Of a stretch of 18,807 bases of DNA, positions 6,777-15,400 are shown in pieces; position 1 is the stretch's first letter; every line of letters starts with the position of its first letter. A program made the position numbers and the translations under genes. A model generated the notes under the pieces. It worked only from the letters and a program-made list of their open reading frames with translations, was not told where the DNA came from and did not search any database. The stretch is from Ignavibacteria bacterium (GTDB lineage: Bacteria > Bacteroidota > Ignavibacteria > UBA10030 > SZUA-254): positions 1 through 18,807 of the forward strand of contig VBOC01000131.1 in the NCBI GenBank assembly GCA_005877655.1, written 5' to 3'.

Positions 6777-6914
6777 TCACTTCTTCTTGGGCGGCCGGAC
6801 GATTTTCCTCTCGCGGGCCTGCAGTCTCTCAAGTTCCTTCTTTTTCAACCCGGCTTTTTGCCAGTGTTCCGTAGGCTTTACCACAAATTTTTGCCTGTTG
6901 GTAGGTCGTTTCAT
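6777..6914 (-). CDS. Small basic protein, 45 residues
   Basis: The frame starts at ATG 6914 with AGGAG seven bases upstream (in GGCAGGAGCAACCG) and ends with TGA at 6777-6779. The product begins MKRPTNRQKFVVKPTEHW, carries a Lys/Glu/Arg helix (LKKKELERLQARERK) and ends RPPKKK. About 40 percent of residues are Lys or Arg, with no hydrophobic segment, so it is soluble and may bind nucleic acid or ribosomes; this is inference. I do not recognise a family. It fills the gap between the response regulator (33 bp upstream) and the lipoprotein gene (20 bp downstream) on the same strand. The strong ribosome binding site and tight packing are the main evidence that it is real. Confidence 0.65.
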   Translation of the reverse strand: MKRPTNRQKFVVKPTEHWQKAGLKKKELERLQARERKIVRPPKKK

Positions 6915-6947
6915 CGGTTGCTCCTGCCCGGGCTCCGGGCGTTGAGA

Positions 6948-8315
6948 TTAGGCATTCTCCTCCCGCTTCGGCCCGTCCTTCTCCCGTCCGAGGCCGTACT
7001 TATTGATCTTCGTATAGAGATGACTCCGTTCCATTCCGAGAGCCTCTGCGGTCTTTGAGACATTCCAGTTGTGGAGCCCGAGCTGGCGCTTGATAAAGGT
7101 TGCCTCGGCGCGGTCTTTGAACTCCTGGAAGCTCCGGCTCGTATTCAAAATGTCTTCGACTTCGTTGCGGGGGGAGGCCGCGTCGGGGGCCGCTTCTTCG
7201 ATCGTATCCCCCGGCGACATGATGACGAGCCGCTCGACGATGTTGCGAAGCTCGCGGACATTTCCGCCCCACTCGGCCGCGGCCAGCGCCAGCATTGCGC
7301 GGTCTGCAATCTTCTTGACCGCCATGCCGTTGCGCGAGCAGGTGTCCTCGATGAATGCCTTCACAAGCAGCGGGATGTCCTCCCGCCGCTCTCTGAGGGA
7401 TGGCAGGTGAACCGGGATGACATTCAGGCGGTGGTAAAGATCCTCGCGGAACGCCCCTTTTTTGATTTCTTCGGACAGGTTTTTATTGGTGGCGGCGATC
7501 ACGCGAACGTCAACAGGGATCAGCTTGTCGCCGCCCACGCGTTCGACCTTTCCCTCCTCCAGCACCCGCAGCACCTTCGCCTGCGCCTGCAGGCTCATGT
7601 CGCCGATCTCGTCCAAGAGGATCGTTCCCCCGTCGGCCTGCTCGAACTTCCCGATGCGCTGGGCAGTAGCCCCCGTAAACGAGCCCTTCTCGTGTCCGAA
7701 GAGCTCCGACTCGATGAGCTCCGCGGGAATGGCGGCACAGTTGACCTCCACGAAGGCCATGGCCGAACGTTTGCTCGTGCGGTGGATCGCCTTTGCCACC
7801 AATTCCTTCCCGGTCCCGCTCTCGCCGGTGATCAGGACCCTCGCGTCGGTCGGTCCCACCCGCTCGATGAGCGAGAGGATCTCCTTGATCTTGGGACTTG
7901 CCCCAAGGATTTGTTCCTTGCCGCGGACCTGCCGGATTTCCTTCGCAAGACTGTGCTGCTCGAGGGCGTTCCTGAGGACGATCAGCAGCTTTTCCCGGTC
8001 GAGCGGTTTCGGCAGATAATCGAAGGCGCCGAGTTTCGTCGCTTCAACGGCCGTCTCAAATGTCCCGTGCCCGGAGATCATGACGACGGGGATGTCGGTG
8101 TTCATCCGCTTGATCTCCCGCAGCACCTCGAGGCCGTCCATTCCGTGTGCCATCTTGATATCGAGCAGCACGCCGTCGACCGCGTCTGCAGAGATAGTAT
8201 CGAGCGCCTTCTTCCCGTTCTCGGCCTCGACAACGCGGTACTTCACATACTCGAGGATATTCCTGATCGCCTCGCGAATGGGTTTTTCATCGTCGACTAT
8301 AAGAATCGTCCGCAT
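6948..8315 (-). CDS. Sigma-54-dependent response regulator, NtrC/NtrX type
   Basis: Three domains in order. The receiver domain (1-120) has acidic pocket residues in VDDE, phospho-acceptor Asp in LLDIKM (residue 52) and Lys in YLPKP (103). The AAA+ domain (about 137-370) has Walker A GESGTGKE, the sigma-54 contact loop as GSFTGA (a common variant of GAFTGA) and Walker B GGTILLDEIGD. The Fis-type helix-turn-helix at the C-terminus is NVSKTAEALGMERSHLYTKINKYGL. When phosphorylated it should activate sigma-54 promoters. The ATG at 8315 sits in a TGATG overlap with the upstream gene; a GTG one codon earlier (8316-8318) is an alternative. No histidine kinase is adjacent, so its partner and targets are unknown. 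The Fis-type end and receiver resemble NtrX-like regulators, but the name cannot be fixed. Confidence 0.95.
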   Translation of the reverse strand: MRTILIVDDEKPIREAIRNILEYVKYRVVEAENGKKALDTISADAVDGVLLDIKMAHGMDGLEVLREIKRMNTDIPVVMISGHGTFETAVEATKLGAFDYLPKPLDREKLLIVLRNALEQHSLAKEIRQVRGKEQILGASPKIKEILSLIERVGPTDARVLITGESGTGKELVAKAIHRTSKRSAMAFVEVNCAAIPAELIESELFGHEKGSFTGATAQRIGKFEQADGGTILLDEIGDMSLQAQAKVLRVLEEGKVERVGGDKLIPVDVRVIAATNKNLSEEIKKGAFREDLYHRLNVIPVHLPSLRERREDIPLLVKAFIEDTCSRNGMAVKKIADRAMLALAAAEWGGNVRELRNIVERLVIMSPGDTIEEAAPDAASPRNEVEDILNTSRSFQEFKDRAEATFIKRQLGLHNWNVSKTAEALGMERSHLYTKINKYGLGREKDGPKREENA

Positions 8316-9061
8316 CACCAGACTCCGGCGCAGGCAGGCTCGCCGTCCGACGGGGCAACTTTCGGGCTTTTTTCCGTCCCGAGGAATTCAGAGGGCATCC
8401 GGCGGTTGTCCTCCAGGAGCGCCTTCCCGAAACGCTGGCCCTCGCGATCCGCCCGCAAGTCCCTCTCATCACTCACTCCCCCGACGATGAAGGCATCCTC
8501 CCCCTTCTCAACGAAGATGCCGAAGCGATCGGCGCCTTCCTCCGTTTCGAACGCCACCGTCAGGAACGCGGAGCCGAAGAAATGCTCGAGCTTGTCGTGA
8601 TCCCCCTCCGGAGGGGTATCGGGGTAGAGCTTGCTCGGAAGATTCCCGACCCTCCGGTCGAATTCGGTTTCCGATTCATTCGAAAGCGGAAAAAAAAGCT
8701 GGAAGACAGGCACCTTGAGGCCGACCACGCGATGATCGAACGAGGCGATGGTCGACAGAAGGAGCGCGACAGCCGTGTTGTTGTCGGTCAATTGCATCGA
8801 CCGGACATACACGGCGTCGAGGGCCCTGACGTCACCGAACCGCTCGCGGATGTGCCGGAAGGCCTCGCTCCTGAGAAACGACTTCAATTCGATTCCGTGT
8901 TGGATGAACAGCGGAGGAAAATAGGTCAGCAGGCAGCTCAGCGGCGCTTCATCCTGGAGCATAAAATAGGCCCGATCGGTCGAATCGACATCCCGTGCCT
9001 GCGCGGCCGCGCCCCCGGGAACCCAGGTAACGATGGTCATCATGGCGGTGAACCACCTCAT
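8315..9061 (-). CDS. Secreted protein of unknown function with a DKxxHFxGS motif
   Basis: The 248-residue product has a signal peptide (MRWFTAMMTIVTWVPGGAAAQA), then a domain with no further membrane segments. The C-terminal half carries DKLEHFFGSAFLTVAF, then EKGEDAFIVGG, then DERDLRADREGQRFGKAL. This spacing of a DK-HF motif, an E/D-rich turn and an RD-AD-G-FG motif recalls DUF2279/YfiM-like and VanZ-like proteins. Here the intervening part is soluble and not membrane-spanning, so I treat that as a possible distant link only. GGGAG lies six bases before ATG 9061. The stop overlaps the regulator's ATG (TGATG), which implies coupled translation and perhaps a shared process. A 119-bp gap (9062-9180) with no convincing gene separates it from the carboxylase gene. 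Confidence 0.75.
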   Translation of the reverse strand: MRWFTAMMTIVTWVPGGAAAQARDVDSTDRAYFMLQDEAPLSCLLTYFPPLFIQHGIELKSFLRSEAFRHIRERFGDVRALDAVYVRSMQLTDNNTAVALLLSTIASFDHRVVGLKVPVFQLFFPLSNESETEFDRRVGNLPSKLYPDTPPEGDHDKLEHFFGSAFLTVAFETEEGADRFGIFVEKGEDAFIVGGVSDERDLRADREGQRFGKALLEDNRRMPSEFLGTEKSPKVAPSDGEPACAGVW

Positions 9062-9180
9062 CTGCTTCTCCCGCCCGCCTCAAACGCCCATGACTGGCTC
9101 ATGACTCGAAGCAGAGATCCCGGCAGTCATCTCCGCACGCGCTCTCTTCATCACCTTCGACTTCATAGAAAATCACGGCG

Positions 9181-10839
9181 CTACACCTGTATGACGCCGG
9201 GATTGAAGCGTCCGATCTCCGGGTTGTTTGAGGCCATCCCGATCGCCCGGGAGATAATTCCGCGGGTATCGGCCGGGTCGATGATCCCATCCACCCAGAG
9301 CCGGGCCGCGGCGAAGAGCGGGTCGAGCTCGGCCTCGTACCGCGCGGAGATTTCTTTGAGCAGCTTCTCCTGCTGCTCCTTGGTGATTTCCTCTCCCTCT
9401 TTCTCCGACATCTGCTGGAGCTTGATGCTCAGGAGCGTCTCGCTCGCCTGCTTTCCCCCCATGACCGCGATCTGAGCCGTGGGCCATGCAAAAATCAGCC
9501 TGGGATCGTAGGCCTTTCCGCACATCGCATAGTTCCCCGCCCCGTAGCTGTTGCCGATGATGAACGTAATCTTGGGCACGACGCTGTTCGCTACGGCGTT
9601 GACCATCTTGGCCCCGTCCTTGATGATGCCGCCCTGCTCGGCCCTTGAACCGACCATGAATCCGGTTACATCCTGGAGGAAGACGAGCGGAATTTGTTTC
9701 TGATTACAGTTCATGATGAAACGAGCGCCCTTGTCCGCGCTCTCGCTGTAGATGACCCCCCCGACGTGCATCTCACCGAGCTTCGTTTTCGTGACCTGGC
9801 GCTGGTTCGCGACAATGCCCACGGCCCATCCGTCGACGCGGGCGTAGGCGGTGAGGATGGTCTTTCCGTATCCGGCTTTATACTCGTCGAATTCGCCGTC
9901 GTCGACGATTGCCGCAAGAACCTCGTGCGTGTTGTAGGGTTTTGTCCGGTCGTCCGGTATCAGGCCGTAGATTCCGGCAGGCTCGAGCCGGGGTGGTTTT
10001 GGCGCAATCCGATCGAAGCCCGCCTTCGGCCGGTGGCCCAGTTTCGCGACGATGCTGCGTATTTTCTCGAGGCACGCGTCGTCGTTGGGCAGCCGGTAGT
10101 CGGTCACGCCGCTGATCTCGCTGTGCATCACGGCGCCCCCCAGTTTCTCCGTATCGACTTCCTCCCCGATCGCGGCTTTGACGAGAAACGGCCCGGCGAG
10201 GTAAACGCTGCCCGTCTTCTCTACGATCAGCGCCTCATCGCTCATGATCGGTAGATAGGCGCCGCCGGCGACGCAGGGACCCATGATGGCCGCAATTTGC
10301 GGGATCCCCGACGAGGACATGACTGCATTGTTCCGGAAAATCCGGCCGAAGTGTTCCTTGTCGGGAAAGATCTCCGACTGCAGCGGGAGAAAGACGCCGG
10401 CGGAATCGACCAGGTAAATAATCGGCAGGCGGTTCTCCATCGAGATTTCCTGCGCCCGCAGGTTCTTCTTGCAGGCCATGGGAAACCATGCGCCGGCCTT
10501 CACGGTTGCATCGTTGGCGACGATGACGGCGTCCCGGCCATGGATCGTTCCGAGGCCCATCACCGTTCCTGCGGAGGGTGCACCGCCATACTCCTCATAC
10601 ATCCCATAGGCGGCAAAGAGGCCGATCTCAAGAAAATCGCTGCCGGGATCGATCAGCTTGGCAATGCGCTCCCGCGCGGTCAGCTTGCCCCGTTTGTGCT
10701 GTTTCTCGATGCCCGCCTTGCCCCCGCCGAGTTTAACGGCCTCGGCCTTCGCGTTCAACACGCGGAGCATGTTCTTGAGATTGTCTTCGTACTTGTGAAA
10801 GGTGAGGTCTTTCCTGACGGCGGCGCCGGTGGCTGGCAT
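9181..10839 (-). CDS. Acyl-CoA carboxylase, carboxyltransferase (beta) subunit
   Basis: Biotin-dependent carboxyltransferase that moves CO2 from carboxybiotin to an acyl-CoA. The 552-residue protein has both crotonase-like halves. N-terminal half: KLTARERIAKLID, ANDATVKAGAWFP, NRLPIIYLVDSAG, and CVAGGAYLPIMSDEA (189-203). C-terminal half: QRQVTKTKLGEMHVGG, FLQDVTGFMVG, and GNSYGAGNYAMCGKAYDP. The arrangement is that of the methylcrotonyl-CoA carboxylase beta group, and the text is very like the acyl-CoA carboxylase beta I know from Bacteroidota. Acyl-CoA specificity (methylcrotonyl, propionyl or other) is not fixed by the sequence. The biotinylated alpha subunit is not in the window. The ATG at 10839 lies 23 bp after the dehydrogenase stop and has no clear Shine-Dalgarno, so the first dozen residues are uncertain. 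Confidence 0.93.
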   Translation of the reverse strand: MPATGAAVRKDLTFHKYEDNLKNMLRVLNAKAEAVKLGGGKAGIEKQHKRGKLTARERIAKLIDPGSDFLEIGLFAAYGMYEEYGGAPSAGTVMGLGTIHGRDAVIVANDATVKAGAWFPMACKKNLRAQEISMENRLPIIYLVDSAGVFLPLQSEIFPDKEHFGRIFRNNAVMSSSGIPQIAAIMGPCVAGGAYLPIMSDEALIVEKTGSVYLAGPFLVKAAIGEEVDTEKLGGAVMHSEISGVTDYRLPNDDACLEKIRSIVAKLGHRPKAGFDRIAPKPPRLEPAGIYGLIPDDRTKPYNTHEVLAAIVDDGEFDEYKAGYGKTILTAYARVDGWAVGIVANQRQVTKTKLGEMHVGGVIYSESADKGARFIMNCNQKQIPLVFLQDVTGFMVGSRAEQGGIIKDGAKMVNAVANSVVPKITFIIGNSYGAGNYAMCGKAYDPRLIFAWPTAQIAVMGGKQASETLLSIKLQQMSEKEGEEITKEQQEKLLKEISARYEAELDPLFAAARLWVDGIIDPADTRGIISRAIGMASNNPEIGRFNPGVIQV

Positions 10840-10862
10840 GCTGGTTTGATGCGGGGGGATCG

Positions 10863-12041
10863 CTATCCCTGATTCAATAACTCGCGGGCGATGACCATCT
10901 TTTGGATTTCCGATGTCCCTTCGCCGATGGTCACCAGCTTGACGTCGCGGTAGAGCTTTTCGACGGGAAAGTCTTTGATGAAGCCGTACCCGCCGTGTAT
11001 CTGGATTGCCTCGTTGGTTGCCTGAACAGCAACCTCGCCGGCAAAGTACTTCGCCATCGCCGCTTCGAGTGTCACATCACGGCCCTGGCTCTTGCTGTAG
11101 GCCGCACGGTAGGTGAGCAGACGCGACGCTTCTATGCCGGTCGCCATGTCGGCCAGGTTCCACTGAATCGCCTGGAACTCCCCGATCGGCTTGTCGAATT
11201 GCCTGCGTTCGCGGGCATACTTGAGGCTTGCATCCAGCGCGCCCTGAGCGATTCCGACGGCCAGAGCGGCAATGCTGATCCTTCCTCCGTCCAGTACGGC
11301 GAGCGCCTGCGTAAACCCCGCCCCCTCCTCCCCGATGAGATTTTCCGCCGGGATGCGGCAGTTATCGAACGCCAGCGCGGAGGTATCGCAGCAGCGCATG
11401 CCGAGCTTATTTTCTTTTTTGCTCACGATGAATCCGGGGATTCCTGTCTCCACGATGAATGCCGAGATGCCTTTCTTGCCCTTCGATTTGTCGGTTTTCG
11501 CCATCACGACCACCACGTCGCCGACGGATCCGTGCGTGATAAAATTCTTGCTGCCGTTTAAAACGTATTCGGCGCCTTGCCTGGCGGCGGTGGTCAACAT
11601 CCCCCCTGCGTCGCTTCCGGAGGTGGGCTCCGTCAGCGCCCATGCCCCGATCTTTTTCCCGGAGGCGAGCCCCGGCAAATACTTTCTTTTTTGCGATTCA
11701 TTGCCGAACGTATAAATGTGGTTGGAGCACAGGCTGTTGTGCGCCGCGATGCTTAATCCGATGGAAGGGTCTACTCTCGAGATTTCTTCAAGAATGGTTA
11801 CATATTCGAGGTAACTCAGCCCGGCGCCGCCGTATTCCTCCGGAAAAATCACGCCCAGAAATCCGAGCTCTCCCAGTTTGCGGATGATCTCTCGGGGAAA
11901 TTCCTGCGACTCGTCGAATTTCATGACCACGGGCCTGATTTCCTTCTCCGCGAAATTCCTCGCCGTCTCCTGCACCATTTTCATGCTGTCGGTCAGCTCG
12001 AATTCGGGCGTCACTTGCTCCGACGTCAATTGTTCAGGCAT
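10863..12041 (-). CDS. Acyl-CoA dehydrogenase (straight-chain type)
   Basis: FAD enzyme that forms the alpha-beta double bond of an acyl-CoA and passes electrons to ETF. The 392-residue product shows the N-terminal helical domain ([16 protein letters not shown]), the flavin-binding [14 protein letters not shown] and the adenine-side [11 protein letters not shown]. It ends with the C-terminal helical domain: [29 protein letters not shown], and [17 protein letters not shown]. The Glu in GEGT occupies the catalytic-base position of short/medium straight-chain dehydrogenases. Isovaleryl-CoA dehydrogenase has a non-acidic residue there, so a leucine-specific role is unlikely. ATG 12041 is preferred over the TTG at 12062 (seven codons earlier). 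The downstream carboxylase gene is close enough to share an mRNA. A promoter and palindrome lie upstream. Confidence 0.93.
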   Translation of the reverse strand: MPEQLTSEQVTPEFELTDSMKMVQETARNFAEKEIRPVVMKFDESQEFPREIIRKLGELGFLGVIFPEEYGGAGLSYLEYVTILEEISRVDPSIGLSIAAHNSLCSNHIYTFGNESQKRKYLPGLASGKKIGAWALTEPTSGSDAGGMLTTAARQGAEYVLNGSKNFITHGSVGDVVVVMAKTDKSKGKKGISAFIVETGIPGFIVSKKENKLGMRCCDTSALAFDNCRIPAENLIGEEGAGFTQALAVLDGGRISIAALAVGIAQGALDASLKYARERRQFDKPIGEFQAIQWNLADMATGIEASRLLTYRAAYSKSQGRDVTLEAAMAKYFAGEVAVQATNEAIQIHGGYGFIKDFPVEKLYRDVKLVTIGEGTSEIQKMVIARELLNQG

Positions 12042-12073
12042 TGCCCTACGGGAATTGTCCAACGGTGCTGTTT

Positions 12074-12094
12074 ATCGCCATAATGTATGACGAT
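12074..12094. promoter_or_regulatory. 21-bp near-perfect palindrome, candidate operator
   Basis: ATCGCCATA and TATGACGAT flank a 3-bp centre, with eight of nine positions complementary. It covers the proposed -10 box and likely transcription start of the dehydrogenase gene, the expected place for a repressor site. Size and symmetry suit a TetR- or GntR-type dimer as used for fatty-acid genes, but no such regulator gene is in the window. Confidence 0.4.
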
Positions 12095-12110
12095 TTTGCC
12101 CGAATTGCAA
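12082..12110 (-). promoter_or_regulatory. Candidate promoter of the acyl-CoA dehydrogenase/carboxylase genes
   Basis: On the minus strand TTGCAA (12105-12110) and TACATT (12082-12087) are separated by exactly 17 bp. Each matches four of six consensus bases. Transcription would start near 12075, giving a leader of about 34 bases before ATG 12041. The -10-like element is the same TACATT proposed upstream of the PTS EIIA-like gene. Confidence 0.4.
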
Positions 12111-12132
12111 CGAATCGTCTCTCCAACCGAAA

Positions 12133-12150
12133 CCTGTCCGAGGCGGCAGG
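12133..12150 (-). terminator. Possible terminator of the giant surface protein gene
   Basis: Read on the minus strand, CCTGCCG, loop CCT, then CGG-A-CAGG can fold into a 7-bp stem with one bulge. It is followed by a short TTTCGGTT. It lies 43 bp after the giant gene's stop and before the dehydrogenase promoter. The U-tract is poor. Confidence 0.3.
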
Positions 12151-12192
12151 CGCATGAACAGTATCGATTCGGCCCCACGCCATCACCTGACC

Positions 12193-12486
12193 TCATTTGA
12201 TCAGGAGCATTTTTCGGATCTGCGCGAACAACCGATCCGGCTTGGCGGGGTCGGCCGCCTGCAGGCGGTAGAAATACACGCCTGAAGCGTAGTTCGAGGC
12301 GTTGAATCGCACGCTGTGCTCGCCGGCTTCCTGAACATCGTCCACAAGGTTCACGATCTCCTGGCCGAGGATCGTGTAGACCCGAAGGGATACCCTCGAC
12401 TGCCGGGGCAGGTCGTAGCGGATGGTGGTTGCCGGATTGAACGGATTCGGATAGTTCTGGTAGAGGAAGAAGCTTCGCGGGAGGGG
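12193..12486 (-). other. T9SS type A C-terminal sorting domain
   Basis: The last 97 residues contain LYQNYPNPFNPATTIRYDLP, VSLRVYTILGQEI, GEHSVRFNASNYASGVYFYRL, and the terminal KMLLIK. This order is the standard type IX secretion sorting signal of Bacteroidota, Ignavibacteria and relatives. None of the T9SS machinery genes lie in this window. Confidence 0.93.
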
Positions 12487-15400
12487 CGGTTTTTGATCTT
12501 TCACACCCGTCACGGTTGTCTGGGCATCGGGTGATCCCTTGGGGCCTTCGGTGTTTCCGGCGTTATCAGTGGCAAGACTATAGAACGAATACCGGCTGCC
12601 GAGGGCGCCGTTGAATGTCGTCAGCGTGTCCGTCGTGTTTAGTATAAGCGGCGCAAAGGAGCTGTCGTTTCTGGAAACATAAACCGAATAGTTGGCCAGA
12701 CCTGATCCCAGGGAATCGTCGCCTCCCGACCAGTGTACGTTGAATGAGGTCGAGTTCGTGGACGCCGGAAGGAGAGCGACTCTGCTCCGGGGGAGCCCCG
12801 CATCGATTGTGTTGGAAATCGTGGGGGTATTTATAGGCGCGTTCACGTCGAATACGATCGTGGCCCCCGCCCTCAGAGAATCGCCCGTGTGCGAGCTGTT
12901 GCGGGCTTTCACCTGGAAGCTCACGAACCCTTGCCCCCTGTTCGTCGAATCGTTAACCGGCAGGAGCCCGAGCAAGGGATTGACCGGGCGCTGGCCCGTG
13001 GAAGGATCGACGGCACTGAAAATCCAGAAGGCCTGGTTCTTCGTAATGTCGAGTCCCGCGGTGACATCGACGTAGATGCCGAGCGAATCGCGCAAGTCGA
13101 GCCGATGAGTATAGTAAGAGCGATTCTGCGGCACGTTGAACGTAAAGTTTGCAAATCCGAAAGAGCCGAGCCGAAAGCTCCTCGAGTCTGCGGTCGAATC
13201 CAACGGATGGGTGATCGCGACTGTCTGCGCGGGGGCGCTCGCAAGCTTCGGGTCGTTTTCAAAACGGATCGTATATCCCTGGGATTGCGCTACGCCTATC
13301 CACCGGCGGCTCCCATAGCCGGGGGGACCGGCAATATCGTTGGGATCGAAGGAATTGAGCAATTTCCTGCAGATCAGGTTTGAGGTGAGGAGGTAATCTC
13401 CCTGTACCATCTTGTACAGATTGTACGCCAATACCACCGCCAGGGCGCCTACGATGATCCACCCGACCGGGCCTCCGACGGTGAGGGCCCCGAAGAGGAA
13501 GGCCGCGTCGGCCCCCGAGGAGAGAAGCACGATATTGCTCATCACTGTATAGAAGCTGAAGAGCACGCTGACAAGATTCACGGCGTTCTTGCAGAAACCC
13601 CCGGAGCCCCCCGCCAAAAGCTGCATGACGCTTGTGTTATGATGCAGGTGGGTCGTGTCGTTCGGATCGTAAACGAGCGGCAGCGTGCGGGCCAGAATCG
13701 GACGGTCGTCCAGCAGTCCTACTTGCAGGTAAGCCTGCTCGGCGTCGGTTTGCCAGTTCGGGTTTTGCATGAGCGCGGCAACCCGGGGCGGGATTGTCGC
13801 CGGATCGAGCTTCAGGATCTCCGCGCGTATCTGGCCGAGGAAGTCGACCTCAAAGGCAAGGAATTCGCTGTAGGAAAGACCCCTGACGTCGACGATCACT
13901 GGGAAGTACTCCCCGAGGCATGCCCCGGCGCAGGCCGGTGCCAGCTTGCTCATGTTCAGCCGGGCTTTGAGGAACTGGCCTGAACGGACCCCCTTGGCGA
14001 GGATGGTCATGGCCGCCCAATCCTGGTTGAGGCGCAACCCGGCATTCGGCAGGGTGATGGAATCGGGCAAACCCGGCGCAGGCCTGCCGATGAAGTCGGA
14101 CGTCTGTATGCTGAAGGGTTGCGAGGCCGGAACCAGGACGGTGAGTATGACTACGTCGATGTCGTTATTATTCCCGTTGTGCACATCGATGTCATAACTC
14201 GCCGGCCTTCCGATGAGGACCCCGCGCTTCGCGTAAGGGGTGAGGACCTCATGTTCCAGACGGCTTATAATTGGTACGCTCACTGTGAAGGCGCGGCCTA
14301 GCGATCCCGCCGCAGATCCGTTCGAGGCGGCAATATCGTAAGCACCGTATGCCGCATTGCTCAGATCGAAACGCACATAGGCCTGCGTGGAACTCACCCG
14401 GTGGAGCACCGTGCCGGCGATTCTCGCGCCGGTAGTGTCGCGCAGGTAGAACTGAGTCGTGTCGCGGAATCCGGCGCCTTCGATGAGGCAAGTCGTGCGC
14501 CCTCCTCTTCCTCCCTCGGGAGGGCTGATGTTCGTGATCGAGAACGGGAGTGCATCCGCGCGTATCGTTATCCCCTCCGACGGAGCGCCTCCCGTGTGCC
14601 TTGCAAGCACCAGGATATAATAGCTCCCGGCCTGCGTTGATGGGACGACCACATCTTGATCCGCCCGTAAGGGCTCCGAGCCGGTGAAATCGTAGCTTGC
14701 AGGTGATGGGATCTTTCCATAGGCAACATAGACTTCGTTCGAAGCCGCGCTCAGGTTGCCGGTGAGCCGCACACGAAGGTCAAGGTCTGCGCCTACATCG
14801 ACCTTATAGTACTTACGCTGTGATTGGACAAGCGAGGAAGTGTCCGGAACCCCGAGCTGAAGGCGCGGGACGTCGACAGCCACAGGGGCAGCCGAAGCGC
14901 CGGTGTTGTTGGCATCGTTAGTTTCATGGATGTTGTTCCGGATATCGGTGCGTACGATGACATAGTAGTTGCCCACGGCGACTCCCGGCAGCGGATCCGA
15001 AAGGTTGCCGATGGAGTCGAGGGCGAATGTCCTGGCCGGATTCACCTTCATTTCGGTCCGGCCGGTCGAGCCGGGAGCGATATTGATGTCTCGCTTGAGG
15101 ACACCGAGCAGGGGATCGTCGACGCTCCATGCCGTATCAGGCGAAACATAGACCGCGTCGGTCATCTCCCCGCTCACCGTGTCGGGCCCGAGATTCCGGA
15201 CCGTCCAGGAAACCGTCAGGTCTTCTCCCGGAACGGCGCTCGAGGGCGCATTGACCACTTCAATTATAAGGTCTCCCGGCGACGCCTGGTTGATCGTGAT
15301 CGGGGCCCGCAGCGTATTATTGAACTTTATGCCGCCTTCATCAACGCTATCCTTCGTGTCAGTCTTGACGATCAGATAGAGATTTCCTGCCACATAATTG

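Noticed and set aside
7071..8600. 509-residue open frame on the plus strand
   Set aside because: It lies antisense to the response regulator and part of the secreted protein gene, whose domains are unmistakable. Its composition is the Asp/Arg/Leu-rich shadow expected from GC-rich coding DNA.
9080..9166. 28-residue minus-strand frame (MKSKVMKRAR...) in the gap after the carboxylase gene
   Set aside because: No ribosome binding site, no recognisable features, and the gap is short enough to be a simple spacer.
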